Below are positions 1 to 11,249 of a stretch of 64,000 nt of DNA, one piece after another. The notes under the pieces were generated by a model. It was not told the origin of the DNA, made no database searches, and was given only the letters and a program-made list of their open reading frames with translations. The stretch is from positions 1,240,001 through 1,304,000 of the forward strand of contig NC_134036.1 in NCBI RefSeq assembly GCF_964204645.1, in the 5' to 3' direction. Within the stretch, counting starts at the first letter, position 1. Each line of letters starts with the position of its first letter. The stretch comes from Tubulanus polymorphus. Lineage: Eukaryota > Nemertea > Palaeonemertea > Tubulaniformes > Tubulanidae. Made by a program: the position numbers and the translations under genes.

Positions 1-1080
1 TTATTAGTAAATGATCGCAATTTTACTGAATCGACGAGCTTATTCTTCTGGCATATAGAATGTAGCTTCATCAAATGAGTGAACAGGTTGTACTTCTAGT
101 ACTGTTAGGAGGTCAACTGATATTATTAGAAATTATGAGTTTTCGGTACTGGTACTAACTTCATTAGGTAAATGGATACAGTCAATGTAGAAATAAAAGT
201 ATCTATAGAGGAGCCAGGAGTTGATACGCAGCGGGAGCCGAGTAATTACAAATAAATTATTAGTGATTAGGTAGAGATGAAATTTCTAATTATTTATAGG
301 GATAGTGACTCTGGCTGAACATTATATATATTTTATATATATTTCAAATTATCCTCAAAGGGTCTTATAGTGACTATGGTTATTATATATATTGTATCTA
401 TAAAACTCTATAAAAGTGTGGAAAGCGTAATGAAGTCGTCATTTTCGAAATTTAACGTCACTCAACGTTTTAAACGCCAACGCTCAACGTCTTCCCTCCC
501 GTAAAATACCCCATCGATAAAACCCTCCCAGGTGTTTGCGTTTGATTCTCTTTGTTTTAATCCGCGGGTAACTAATCCACCTCGCCCGGGGGCTACTACG
601 ATGTTAAATGATGAAGGGATTTATCAGGGAGTAGAAATTAATCCAGGATTGCGGTTTCGGTTAAGCCAGTTGGTGGCGATATAATGCCAGTCCTTACCAA
701 CGTTCAACAAGCATTTTGATCAATAATTCGGCTACGTTTCATTGTTGCAACGCTGTATACTGTTGCAACCGGCAGTATTGTTGACGAAAACACGGAAGAC
801 ATTAGGGGATTTATGAAGGCGGTCATCTTTTTCTGGCAGTATCTATGTATCACTGTATCAATTAAATCTGATGACGTCAGAGAGGGATCTATAAGGACGA
901 GATTTTTATAGGAAGTATCTATAATACGATGATAATAGTAATGATATTTATTTACAGTCCATTACATAAAACATCTCCAACAGATTTTACAAATTCACAA
1001 AACATAAGACAATTGACAGATATATAAAATATTACTCAATTAAATAGAATTCAAACAGTTGCATCAGATAAAAATCATTT
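1..1080. other. Intergenic, no gene seen
   Basis: No credible coding region. There are AT-rich tracts around 320-400 and a TATAAAAG at 409-416 with nothing recognisable downstream of it. AACG repeats five times between about 461 and 500. Three TAATCC sites lie at 558-563, 573-578 and 639-644. The stretch from about 920 to 1080 may be the 3' untranslated tail of the minus-strand LINE fragment that follows, since read on the minus strand it ends in an ATTATCATC-like microsatellite. Confidence 0.5.
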
Positions 1081-1106
1081 GTAGCGCTCATTGAATAGGT
1101 GAGTTT

Positions 1107-1378
1107 TCAATTGCGAACTAATAAGGGACGATAAGACTGTGGCAAAGCATTCTTAAGATAAAGATCATTTATTTTCCATTTTTTCAAGTTTTCAATTGCG
1201 AAATAAAACTTAAGGGAAGATAGATCGAGCATCGACTGTGGCAAAGCATTCCAAAGGCGGAGAGCTACCACCGCAAAAGCTCGAGAGCCATAAAACTCTT
1301 GGTGGTATCTTGGTTCAAATAATTTAGTTGCCACAGTCAAACGCGTGCGTCTGGAAGGTGTACGAGTAGTTAAATGTG
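1107..1378 (-). mobile_element. Non-LTR retrotransposon 3' fragment (reverse transcriptase C-terminal tail)
   Basis: The minus strand encodes about 90 residues ending in a stop at 1107. They contain YGSRAFAVVALRLWNALPQS, which matches the conserved tail found after the reverse transcriptase domain in many CR1/L2/Jockey-type LINEs (general form RAFSVAAPRLWNSLP). The preceding residues TRTPSRRTRLTVATKLF also fit that tail. In-frame reading upstream hits a TAG near 1390, so no catalytic domain is present and this is a 5'-truncated dead copy. The tail carries a partial internal duplication: the phrases encoding NALPQS and IENLKKW-like sequence occur twice, about 85-120 bp apart. The family assignment is from motif memory; the exact clade is unresolved. 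Confidence 0.75.
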
Positions 1379-1457
1379 TATCTATCTATACTCGGGAGAG
1401 CCTTATCAGTTTTATCCAAGTATAGGATTTATAAAGACAGCCTTAAGCTAAACAAAA

Positions 1458-1656
1458 ATGATAACTTGTTTTTCCGCAGCGGCCGGGTCATTTTTGTGAA
1501 ATATGATAAAATTTGTAAACAATTCATTTCTATAGCGACCGGGTCTGTTATGGTAAAATTGATCACGATTCCAAAAAAGTATAATGTACAGGGTAGATAG
1601 GCGGCCTGTCGGGTCAACTTTTAAACTCAGCAGAAATTAGAGACGAGGTATCAATT
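1458..1656 (+). mobile_element. TIR MITE family A, copy 1 (199 bp)
   Basis: Non-coding element with ends resembling TGATACCTTGTTTTTC and its complement (GAGGTATCAATT). Internal landmarks are GGCCGGGTCATTTTTGT, CTGGGTCTGTTAT-like, TGATCACGATT, TAATGTACAGGGTAGATAG and GTCGGGTCAACTTTT. The same landmarks recur at 11250-11513, 27945-28226, 33667-33865 and 46662-46765. The length equals that of the 33.7 kb copy, which supports these borders. No target duplication is resolved. Confidence 0.7.
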
Positions 1657-1909
1657 TTTTGCCTTATTTTCCAAAACTCGTCGGTTCGCTATGTTGCAAT
1701 ATGATATGATAGTGATTCCTGCTCTCTGGTTTATGAATTACGTCGTGTATCGATTCAATAATTGAGTATATAATTAGATAATGTGTTTTGTTGTGCAAAC
1801 AAACGCTGTAACCACGGGTATAATAGTGATTGTTGTAGTGAAGCACATCTCGAAAATGAGATTAAATCCACAAAACATTGTGTCGGAACTGAGTCAACAG
1901 TTAAATTAT

Positions 1910-2027
1910 AGGCCGTAACTATGTGGATAGGGCCGGGGTAAGATTAATAGACCCGTAAAAAGGCCATAACTATAATGTGAATAGGGCCGGGGTAAGATTA
2001 ATAAACTCGTAACAAAGCCGTAACTAC
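1910..2027. repeat. Short tandem repeat, ~52-bp unit, 2.3 copies
   Basis: The phrase AGGCCRTAACTA followed by TAGGGCCGGGGTAAGATTAA occurs at about 1910 and 1961, and the first part recurs at 2015. Non-coding. Confidence 0.75.
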
Positions 2028-2054
2028 CAGGGAATGGGACGTTTTGGTTAGAAA

Positions 2055-2290
2055 CTGGACCCAGAGTCAAATTTAACCCACACAACCGTGGAACTCAATC
2101 CCAGTGTCGAATTAAACCCACGCAACTGTAGAACTGGATCCAGAATCAAATTAAGCCCACATAACTGTGGAACTACTGGATCCAGAGTCAAATTAAACCC
2201 ATACAACTGTGGAACTACTGGATCCAGAGTTAAATTAAACCCACATAACTGTGGAACTGGGTCCAGAGTCAAATTAGATCCACATGATTT
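2055..2290. repeat. Minisatellite, 38-43 bp unit, about six copies
   Basis: The unit is built on CTGGATCCAGAGTCAAATTA followed by AACCCACATAACTGTGGAA. It starts near 2055, 2095, 2133, 2176, 2218 and 2257. Both strands are open in one frame only because the units lack stops; the varying unit length breaks any constant peptide period, so I do not call a gene. Confidence 0.85.
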
Positions 2291-2299
2291 CGCAATTTA

Positions 2300-4220
2300 G
2301 AAATAACGAGATGCAATCTATGAAGGTGTCGATTAAACAGTTTGAAATAGGTGTTAAATAATTTCTACGACGTGTGAAATTGTCAATTATTGAAAGCAAG
2401 AAACCGCGATTTGGCATTTGTGTCAAATCAATTATTGCTTCTATCAAGTGTATTTAAGATGCACCTAGTTATTGAGTTATTACCGAAAAATAACAGGTTT
2501 CAGTCCAGAGTTAACTCTAAACTCACAACACTCAAGCTGTATTTTGTATTTTTGATGAATATTTAGTAAAGCAATCGCCCAATTGGTCCACGAATTTTAT
2601 TATTGCTAACAATATGCTTGTTGTATCAACTTGAGGGTTTACTAGGAGTTCATTACTGGGTCCAATACTGGGTCCAATACCACAACAATAACAATTTAGT
2701 TTGAATTGTAGTTTTGTCGACTATCGACTGGTTAACTCTTAACCAACGTCTGAGCAACAAACACGAGAATTGTCAGCCTAAAATAGGGATGACACGTGAG
2801 CTGTTAGGTATCCCCCGAAATGAAATATTTAAGCGAATTTGTCATAATCGTGGAAATTTTATGTCTATTTTTTTTACATTTAAAGGATGATTTCGAAAAG
2901 AGCCCTGTCATCGCGGAGCAAAGGTTCTTTTTTAGTTTTTTTAAGATGAAAATTTAAATAATTAACTTCGGAAGTAAAGTATAAGTTAATCCTCTTTCAC
3001 AGAAAGAGTATTAACTTATTCAATGAATCAACGATGAGACTTAATCACTTGGGGTCCGATTTCATATATAAAAGTTATCTAAAATTCTCCTACTATTGAT
3101 AGTACACATCAACAAAAGTTGAAATGTATTTTTTGCCTTACCTTACTTTGTATTTTATTCCCTGTGAAATCTCAAATTATCTCCCACTATAGTTCAGATG
3201 GGTCCTCTCTCAGTCACTCTCTCACGCCGCAGTTTTGAATTCGCAGATGTTGCTGCTGCTGCTACTGCTGCTGCTACTGACGTGGTACTTATAGGGGCAA
3301 CAAACACAATATGATAATTGATAATTCTACAGCTGATTTTATAATTCACCCATATCCATTTCTGTCTTTCTCTTTCTCTCTCCTCTCTCTCACTCTCTCC
3401 TCTCCTCTCACTCTCTCTTCCCAAGTCTGAATAACAGAACGATAAAATAATAGGTTTTGAATAAGTGATTATTCACGACATAAAAATGTCCAAAACCTTA
3501 AACGAAAAAAACCAGCGACCAAAGCAGAATAAAAACCAGATTCTCATTTTCCACATACCTTGTTTTAAATCCTACATGTATTCCAAAAATACTGTAGACT
3601 TCAATTCTAATTGAAGTAAAAACATCGGTTATTTCCGTGATACACCCTTAAAGTGTTTTTTAATATTTAATAGTAGTTGGATAAACTATATATATCGTAG
3701 ATTTTAGTACATAAAGTTCAACAAAACAAATATATGGTACAATACCCGACGCGGTCTTTTGAGGGGTCACTTTATTTCCACGTGCGTGCATATTGCTTAG
3801 AACCGCCTTACAATAAACATATTAAAGCCTCGTATAGGTTTGTACTGGTAAATACAAGCCCTCATTACGTATTGTCGCTTCGTTCTGACCTGTCCTCAAT
3901 TTTAATACTTAAAATATCACAAATCCCCGAGAACGTTTTAACATGTCAATATATGAATGGTGGTCGAATTGAACTGTAAACACTATGCACGGGACAGAAT
4001 TTTACCAAAAATATACACGATCGTATTACAAAATACCAGTGAACTCGAATGAAGCCTCCCTAATTGAATTGCTGTTGTAGTCAATCCATATTTTCAGCGA
4101 GGACACCAATATTAAAACTCAACCGTTTTAAGCTTTACCCCGTTAACGAAACGAAACCATTTATCCTTGATTTATTTTCGATTAAACATGTCAAAACTTG
4201 TATCGTTTATACCGGCGGGC
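2300..4220. other. Intergenic; microsatellite and polypyrimidine tract
   Basis: No gene recognised. It holds a GCT-type trinucleotide run (about 3245-3280) and a CT-rich tract (about 3362-3420). A repeated phrase CTGGGTCCAATAC occurs twice near 2655-2682. Confidence 0.55.
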
Positions 4221-4364
4221 GACTTTGGGGGAGGACAAAATAAGATGGGTACGGCAGATTTTGGGGGAGGAAAAACTAAGATGGGTACGGCAGACTTAGG
4301 GGGAGGGCAAACTAAGACGGGTACGGCAGACTTTGGGGGAGGACAAACTAAGATGGTTACACGC
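4221..4364 (+). repeat. 36-bp minisatellite, exactly four units
   Basis: Units at 4221-4256, 4257-4292, 4293-4328 and 4329-4364, of the form GACTTTGGGGGAGGACAAAC followed by TAAGATGGGTACGGCA. The period is a multiple of three. A plus-strand frame (ATG at 4167 or 4188) would read four copies of ADFGGGQTKMGT within 71 codons. No splice or conservation evidence supports translation; I treat it as a minisatellite with an incidental frame. Confidence 0.85.
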
Positions 4365-4719
4365 CTACGCTCACAGCTATAACTCATTACTCTCCTTTCG
4401 CACGATCAGTTACACCTTGTAATTAATTACGAAGCCTTGGACTGAGTCCACGTTACTGTTGTAGATTTATATTTAAGTCTGTGTTGTTGCTGTTGACGCT
4501 TGTGTATTTGAAGAAAGTAATCACCAGGGAAGGAGAGGGAGAGTGTTATATAAATGTCGTTTGGTTGAATTTATAAGTGGTCTTTGATTAACAGCGTTAT
4601 CGCGTATCTCACACGTTACGTAGCTTTCTATTGTTTGAGTGAGGCAAACGAATCGAATATATTAGTTTCTTATTTCGTGTAAGAGCCTCGGTCCCGACCG
4701 CTTTTGGAAAGTGTATGTG

Positions 4720-5905
4720 TTGGAGTGGATGGTAACTTTCTGAATGCATGGATTGATGTGCTTCAGTGCATGCCATCTTCTGGATTGATTGGCTAATTTC
4801 GGAATCCTTGCATTGATGTGCTTGAGTGCTTGGCAACTTTTGGATTGCACGGCAACTTTTGGAATGCATGGATTGATGTGCTTGGTTGCATATGGTATCT
4901 TTCGGAAATGTTTGAGTGCATGGCAATTTTCGGAATTGCTTGATTGCATGGCAACTCTTTGGATGCTTACATTAATGTGCTTGAGTGCATAGCAACTTTT
5001 GAAATTGCTTGTGTGCTTGGCAACTTTTGGATTGCACGGCAACTTTTGGAACGCATGGATCGATGTGCTTGATTGAATGGCATCTTCCGAAAATGTTTGA
5101 TTGCATGGCAACGCTTGGAATTGCATGAGTGCATAGAAACATTTGGAATTGTTTGAGTGCATGGCAACTTTTGGAACGCAAAAATGATGTGTTTGATTGC
5201 ATGGCAGCTTTTGGAATGCTTGCATTGATGTGCTCGATGGCATGGCATCTTTCGGGATTGCTTGAGTGCATGGCACCTTTTGGAACGCATGGCAACTTTT
5301 GACATGCTTGCATTGATGTGCTTGATTGCAGGGCAACTTTTGGAATTGCTTGAGTACATAGCAACTTTCGGAATTGTTTGATTGCATGGCAACTTTTGGA
5401 ATGCTTGCATTGATGTGCTCGATGGCATGGCAACTTTCTGAACTGTTTGTTTGCATGGCATCTTTTGGAATGCATGAATTGATGAATGCTTGATTGCATG
5501 GCAACTTTTGGGGTGTATGGCAACTTTTGGAATGCATGAATTGATAAAGGTTTGATTGCATGGCATCTTTCCGAATTGCTTGAATGCATGGCAACTTTTT
5601 GAATGCTTGCATTGCAATTTACATGTTTGCGAGGTAATGCTTGTTTGATTGCATGGCAACTTTTGGAATGTATGAATTGATAAATGTTTGATTGCATGGC
5701 AACTTTTGGAGTGTATGGCAACTTTTGAAATGTATGAATTGATGAATGTTTGATTGCATGGAAACTTTTGGAGTGTATGCCAACTTTTGGAATGCATGAA
5801 TTGATAAAGGTTTGATTGCATGGCATCTTTCCGAATTGCTTGAATGCATGGCAACTTTTTGAATGCTTGCATTGCAATTTACATGTTTGCGAGGTAATGC
5901 TTTGA
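4720..5905. repeat. Satellite array on the phrase GCATGGCAACTTTTGGAATG
   Basis: The phrase GCATGGCAACTTTTGGAATG and close variants recur every 28-45 bp for about 1.2 kb, alternating with TTGATTGCAT, TTGATGTGCTTGA and GAATTGATAAATG linkers. A higher-order duplication is visible: 5521-5642 is identical to 5781-5902 at a 260-bp offset. Several minus-strand frames of 100-316 codons stay open at once and differ in frame between sub-blocks. That is expected of stop-poor repeats rather than a protein. Confidence 0.9.
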
Positions 5906-6652
5906 GTTTGTATGTTTATGTGCTTAGTATTTTTTTTTCCAAATCATAGACTTAGTGTGTGCGGTATCTTTCTAAGATAGGGAAAAAGAAAATTTCTGTT
6001 TATGTTTTGATTCAGAACACGTTGAAATTGTCTTTCTTGGCCTGACATCCATTAACTGCTGTTTGAAACGTGTTAATTACCGATTCTAGAAATAATATCC
6101 GCGTCAACACACCGAGTTACACAGACCGACTGAGTGGAGACAGTGAGTGGAAACGTAGTGAGGAAACAGAGTGTGGATAGTAAACCGTGCCGTTACCTTA
6201 GTGAAAGCCACTCACCGGGCTTCATTAGTATCAACAACAAGAATTATCAATTTTACCCGATTATACTGAAGAAAGCTTATCACTGTATTTCAAGGTTTTC
6301 AATTAGATTTTACTGAATATTTTCCCTGAGATTTGCGATAGCGATTATCTGATATTTTTGATAATATGCATGTAAATCAAGGTCACTCGATAATGATAAT
6401 ATCGATAGAATAGAAAGATGGAAAATTATGAAATATTGTTTTAAGATAAAATTCCGGACAAACCTGTGAGGTAAGGCTTAAAGGACAAGCTCATATTCAT
6501 ACTGATATTTTGAACACATATTTGATAACTATGATAACGTTGGGTTGGAGTCATCCCTTTAAGTAGCAAGTTTTTTTTTATAAGTGTGACTCGAGCCCTT
6601 AGGTATAGAACTTAACCAGCGACTTGTTGAATAGTATATTCAATATTTGTTT
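5906..6652. other. Intergenic, nothing recognised
   Basis: Unique-looking AT-rich sequence between the satellite and the piggyBac insertion. A 60-codon plus-strand frame at 6134 has no recognisable features. Confidence 0.5.
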
Positions 6653-6656
6653 TTAA
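6653..6656. repeat. TTAA target-site duplication, left end of piggyBac
   Basis: TTAA directly abuts the element's terminal CCCTGGG. It is paired with the identical TTAA at 9288-9291. Confidence 0.9.
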
Positions 6657-6788
6657 CCCTGGGAAGCCCAAACCATCTTATAGGTCTCAGAAAAATATTT
6701 GCAGCTAGTGAATAATACATCAGCATGCCAGCTATCAGAATCTAGTGATTTTTCCAGCATCCTCTGACCTTGACCTACTTTTCCAGAC

Positions 6789-6806
6789 TGGGTCATATAT
6801 GACCCA
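6789..6806. repeat. Subterminal palindrome of the piggyBac element (left)
   Basis: TGGGTCATATATGACCCA is a perfect palindrome that extends two bases further on each side. It is followed by GGGCTAC, which also occurs at the right terminus. Confidence 0.85.
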
Positions 6807-6888
6807 GTGGGCTACAATGACATAAAATGTTTAAAAATATAAATCAAGCCAAAGTCTTAAATTAGATAAATCATCACTTTATTACAGC

Positions 6889-8701
6889 TCAATTTCTAAC
6901 ATGATACTCTTTGTAACAATTTCTGCGCTCATTGAAGCATAGGGGAATGTTACATTTTTCACATATGGTATCGGTCTTCAAACTGCAGATAGGGCAGCGA
7001 CCCCGTTTTTCTGCTTTCTGTGGCCAATGGGCTAATTGATCGTATCTTCCATCTAAGCTAGGTTTGATGCGTACCATCTTCGCAGGTACAGGGGAAGGAT
7101 CACCAGCAGTAGATGGCCGACCACGCTTCCTTCGCATTCCAACTTCAACTAAGCCATGTGCGATTTCTGCTTGAAACTGCCTAAGCCTGAGAATAGACTT
7201 TTCCGGTGTGTTATGCAATCTGGAGTCACGTTTATAAAGTAACCAGGCATTTATGACCGCAACACTGACAAAATGCCAGAATAAAATAGTATACCACCTA
7301 CGGGTTCGAAACCTAAATTTACTGTGTGCTAAATAGGCATCTAAAATATCAACCCCTCCCATAAAAGAATTATATTCCTTCACAAGAAACGGCCTATTGA
7401 CATCACGAAAATCATTCCTGGCTTTGTCCCACCTACGAGCTGCCTCAATAGGCTCAATACTGGAACAGGTTGTAATAAATGTTACAGACTTTGTGTCTTG
7501 CCAGCGTAGACACATCACTTTCTCAGTATTCTCCACACGAAAACTATGACTTCCACGCCCCTTCGCTTTCAATTCTTTCTCGGAAGGCAAAGGGCAATTG
7601 CCAAGTCTATTTGCCCTTGCTGTACCGGTGTAATAAAACCCAGAAGTCAGGAGTTTTGTAGCCAGTTGTACAGAGGAGAACAAATTATCTGCAAAAATTT
7701 TATATCCACAATTTTTTGACAAGGTTTCACACAGTTTCATCACAATGTTACCAGCTATACCGAGTTTCTGATCATAATCATCACCTTTCTCAGCGCCTTT
7801 CCCTTGATATACCTCAAAATCATAACAGAAACCACTGTTGTCACACCTACACCAGATTTTAAACCCCCAAGGGTGTGGTTTATTTTTGATATATTGCCTC
7901 ATACCACTGAACTTGCCCTTATAGGGCACCATTTGCTCATCAATCGATAGCTGCTGGGGAGGAGTAACCAGACGGCAACGATCCCTAAACATATTTATCA
8001 ATGGACGAAGCTTCCACAGCTTGTCCTTCTTATCATCATCGCACACGGCATTGTTATCTACAAAGTGAATATATGCAATCAAATTTAAAAACCGATTCCT
8101 GGGCATAACATCGGACACTTGGGGATAACGGATGTAGGTGTCCCAGTACATACGGACACTGTTCATTTGAACTAAGCCCATACGCATATAAATCCCAAGT
8201 AAAAGTTCGATTTCCTTCTCATTAGATACATCTACCAGCTCCTATTTTCTGAGAGCTATACAAGTTTGTATTGTCTACAATCAATTTTATCATGTCCGAA
8301 GTGAAAAAGCGACGAAAATACTCTAACGGAGTTTCAGTTACTCCTGTTGGATCTGTCGGTTCAATATTTGTCCCAGTAAAGTTCACAACAGGTACAACAA
8401 AATTAGACTTTGACCAAATATACCGCCGATTTATACCCTGACCAACGCCAGCCATCTGAGCCAATGGAATGTCATCATCAGAATCAAAGCCTTCACTTTC
8501 ATTTTCATCGCCTGGAAATTCATCGTCATCGCTTTGTTGTGAAGCAGCAGGTTGCATGTCTTCATCGTTGTAATCATCGGGGTCTGGGAATTCATCATCA
8601 TCATCATCATCACTCTGTTCATCATCCCCAATATCACTGTCATCCGCTGTAACCGCATCAATTATTTGGTTCAGACTCATACATTTACGAGGACGTTCCA
8701 T
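6889..8701 (-). pseudogene. piggyBac transposase (DDE_Tnp_1_7 type), one frameshift
   Basis: Cuts and pastes the surrounding transposon at TTAA. The N-terminal part (8701 to about 8225) begins at an ATG in good context (ACAATGG; MERPRKC). It has the long acidic stretch usual for the family and the segment TPLEYFRRFFTSDMIKLIV. The frame ends in TAA at 8222. The rest continues in the next frame from about 8241 to the stop at 6889, so a one-base indel lies within 8222-8241. The catalytic aspartates are all visible: SIDEQ (D83 of the second block), FADNLF (D167) and GGVDILD (D280/D283). Their spacing is close to that of the insect enzyme. The C-terminal cysteine-rich domain (CPIC, CEKC, then further Cys/His) is present. 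The break is either a true recent mutation or a sequencing error. An acceptor-like TTATTTTTCAG at about 8740 could mark a 5'UTR intron. Confidence 0.9.
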
Positions 8702-9253
8702 TGTATTTGATGTCGATGACAATGGATGTCAGAATCTGAAAAATAAGATCAGTAATTTAATCATAAATGTTCTCTGATAATGCTGAAATTCATTTAAGTT
8801 AGATGATTTATTGATACAAACCCTTGGAAGAAAATCGTGAATAAATTTATAAAAATTTTTATTTTCATATCACCATGACTAAGGTTGACATTTCATCCCA
8901 GTGGGTCACATATGACCCCACCAAAAAGCACCGGTTTGTTTGAACACACGGATATGTAAATCAGAACTGTCACTGTTGCTAGACATTCTTTATAATTTAT
9001 TTTTTCGAATTATCACTTGTAAATAAGCTTTACATACCTTATTTGAGTATAAATTGTCGAACACAAACTGGCCTGACCATCCAATTTTCAATTCATGGGC
9101 GCAGCCATTTTGTAATGAACAAAGTTGTTACAAGATGTCGCCACAATCTTGTTACCATTGGGTCATATGTGGAACATCGGGTTGTAGGTTCAGTAAAAAT
9201 AGTAAAATGAATGGAAAATTAACATCTCAAGTTCCCAGGGGTACCCAAATGAG

Positions 9254-9273
9254 GTGGGTCACATGTGACCCAC
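9254..9273. repeat. Subterminal palindrome of the piggyBac element (right)
   Basis: GTGGGTCACATGTGACCCAC is a perfect 20-bp palindrome just inside the right TIR. A near copy lies at 8901-8920. Confidence 0.85.
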
Positions 9274-9287
9274 AGGGCTACCCAGGG

Positions 9288-9291
9288 TTAA
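9288..9291. repeat. TTAA target-site duplication, right end of piggyBac
   Basis: TTAA directly follows the inverted terminus CCCAGGG at 9281-9287. Confidence 0.9.
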
Positions 9292-9702
9292 AGAATTCCC
9301 GAACGTTGCTATCGAGCAACTTGCGAAATATCCATAACGACATGATTAGTTGATAGATAAAAAAGTGTTGTTGGTGTGATTGTTGGCGGGAGGCGTTAGT
9401 TAGGTGGGCTCTATCTGACAAATCCGTTTGACACGACTCTGCTGATGGATGAGGCTTCCTCCTTTAGCGGGAGACAAAAGTTCAGAGAGACAAATTGTGA
9501 TTAGATGTCAGGTCTAAACTAAATGTACAGTAAAAGTAGTTTATAATGCTCCCGTGGGGGCCAATGGAAAATTTGGTAGCGTTATAAAGAATGGTATTTT
9601 CGAATTTGAGATTGAGCAATTTTTTGTGTGAAAAATGTTGGCATTAAGAAAACAGCGGCATTAAACAGGATGGCCGCGTTATAATGGATCTGACTGCATA
9701 GT

Positions 9703-9799
9703 CCGCTAGATGGCGGATGTGAATATCGTACACGTATATTCTTCTGATTGTGACATTTTGCTATCTGTTGTAAACCCAATAAAATCCGCTAGATGGCGG
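9703..9799. repeat. Duplicated segment with CCGCTAGATGGCGG, period 83
   Basis: CCGCTAGATGGCGG followed by ATGTG(A/C)ATATCGTACACG occurs at 9703 and 9786. The 14-mer fits the CTCF core consensus CCASYAGRKGGCRS at 13 of 14 positions; this is a similarity only. The surrounding 9292-9880 has no gene. Confidence 0.7.
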
Positions 9800-9879
9800 A
9801 TGTGCATATCGTACACGAGTCTACCATTTATAAAAAAATAATTAAGCCAATTCGAAAATTGTTATTGGAGAAGAAGACT

Positions 9880-10010
9880 CTGGCCAAGTGCTCAAAAGTT
9901 GGTTAAAGATAACCGGCCGTTAAATACCATAGTAAAAATGAGATTTCAATTGATACCATATCGACTATCCACTTGTTAACTCCAACCAACTTTTGACCAA
10001 CCGGCCCCTG
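9880..10010. mobile_element. TIR MITE family C, copy 1
   Basis: Inverted ends: left CAAAAGTTGGTTAAAGATAA, right GTTAACTCCAACCAACTTTT followed by GACCAACCGGCCCCTG. Internal ATAAATACC-like phrase. No coding capacity. Related copies at 26676-26884 and 47930-48052. Confidence 0.75.
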
Positions 10011-10289
10011 TAATTTCACGTAGCATAGAAAACAGAAACTCGATCTAGAATGACAGGAGCAAGAGTTAAAGTTCGTTTATCAGAGTCAAATACCCTTTTT
10101 TCATTGGTCCCAACAGTCAAATTATAAAAGGACAACCATTCGATGTCGGCGCTGTGACAATGTATAGAAAATCCCATACTGATATAACGCCAAGGTGAAG
10201 TCTAAAAATTTACTTTCTAATAATTCATTGATTCGTCGTTTCGACTATAACCTAATAGTCATCTTCCTTAGGAATGTTGTGATTTGAAT

Positions 10290-10424
10290 GTACAACAGCT
10301 GCTCAAAACTCGGTTCTTAAAAAGTAGTCTTAATCATAGGGTTTGTCATAAGCTGTTAGAATAGCTTTATAACTAAGATGGACTATTCTTAAGTCTAAGT
10401 CATGACATTAGAACCGGGCCCCAG
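10290..10424. mobile_element. TIR MITE family B, degenerate copy
   Basis: The right end reads AGTCTAAGTCATGACATTAG then GAACCGGGCCCCAG, as in the 23.5 kb copy. The body has diverged versions of the GGTCTTAAG/AAGCTGTTAGA phrases. The left end is eroded. Confidence 0.6.
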
Positions 10425-10932
10425 ATGGTTTACTTTAACCATATCCTCAGGAATGTAGAATCGATAGATTATTAGCTTTGAGGAAACTTTTCGGAATTCA
10501 TCTTCCTCATTTTTATAGAACGTCTCTACATATATCGTCAGAACACAGACACCAATAGTTTTCAAGAATACTCGTGCTGTAAGATTTTTAACATTATTTT
10601 CAGTAGAGCCGTAATCTCTATTCTAAACGACATTTATTGTGAACAGACAAATATAAAGATAATTCCTGAGAGACCTGATTTTCATCGCTAGTTTGGCGCT
10701 TATACTACGTCTGCGCTGGCTGGGGATATAACTATTACTATTTGATTAAGGAGAATTCGCGAAATTAAACCCGCGTCACGATTTCAAGTCGTTATTTTCC
10801 CAATCAGTGTCGGTGGCGTCACCTATTGCGTAAATACGCGGAAGGAAAGCAGACGATAAATTCAGTTTTATCTTCCTCGAGATAAAGAGCTGATATGTTT
10901 TTATCCCGTGTATTTGACGAGGAGTCGTTAAA

Positions 10933-10964
10933 GGGGAGAGGGGAAAGGGAGGAGGGCGGTTGGG
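10933..10964 (+). other. Potential G-quadruplex motif
   Basis: Five G-runs (GGGG, GGGG, GGG, GGG, GGG) with 3-5 base loops on the plus strand. No gene in 10425-11249. Confidence 0.6.
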
Positions 10965-11249
10965 TGTTGAGAGGGTAGCTCGACAAGATTTATCGGTTTA
11001 TTAATGGATATGACTTTTTCCTACGACACGAACTTTGGATGATTCTGCCATGAATTGATCTACATTTTTTTTTCAGCAAAGTGAATTTTCAGTTTCGTTT
11101 TTTCGTTTCCTTGTTCGAATTTGCAGACATCAATCCGTAGTTGTGTAGTTTCTCTGTGATGGGGAGAGAGAATAAGGTGACTTGTAGATTTCTGATATCT
11201 GCTGATATGCGAACCCACTAATATGATGCTGTTTGGGCTAGAATATAAT

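Larger units (their letters stand above)
6657..9287 (-). mobile_element. piggyBac-family DNA transposon, complete, with TTAA target duplications
   Basis: Both ends read inward as CCCTGGG(A/T)AGCCC and are flanked by TTAA (6653-6656 and 9288-9291), the target site duplicated by all piggyBac elements. The element is 2631 bp and carries one minus-strand transposase. Subterminal palindromes built on TGGGTCAYATRTGACCCA lie near both ends (6789-6806; 8901-8920; 9254-9273, plus a half site near 9160). The match of both TIRs and both TTAA sites points to an intact insertion with little decay, apart from one frameshift in the transposase. Confidence 0.92.

Noticed and set aside
409-416. TATAAAAG as a core promoter
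   Set aside because: No gene or plausible first exon follows on the plus strand; AT-rich DNA produces such words by chance.
4609-5877. Three overlapping minus-strand frames of about 300 codons (His/Cys/Lys-rich) as a possible repeat protein
   Set aside because: They lie in a satellite with units of variable length, the best frame changes along the array, and several frames are open at once. No start context, splice sites or stable peptide period.
9054-9353. 99-codon plus-strand frame at the right end of piggyBac
   Set aside because: It runs across the element's terminus and TTAA into flanking DNA, so it cannot be an ancestral gene.
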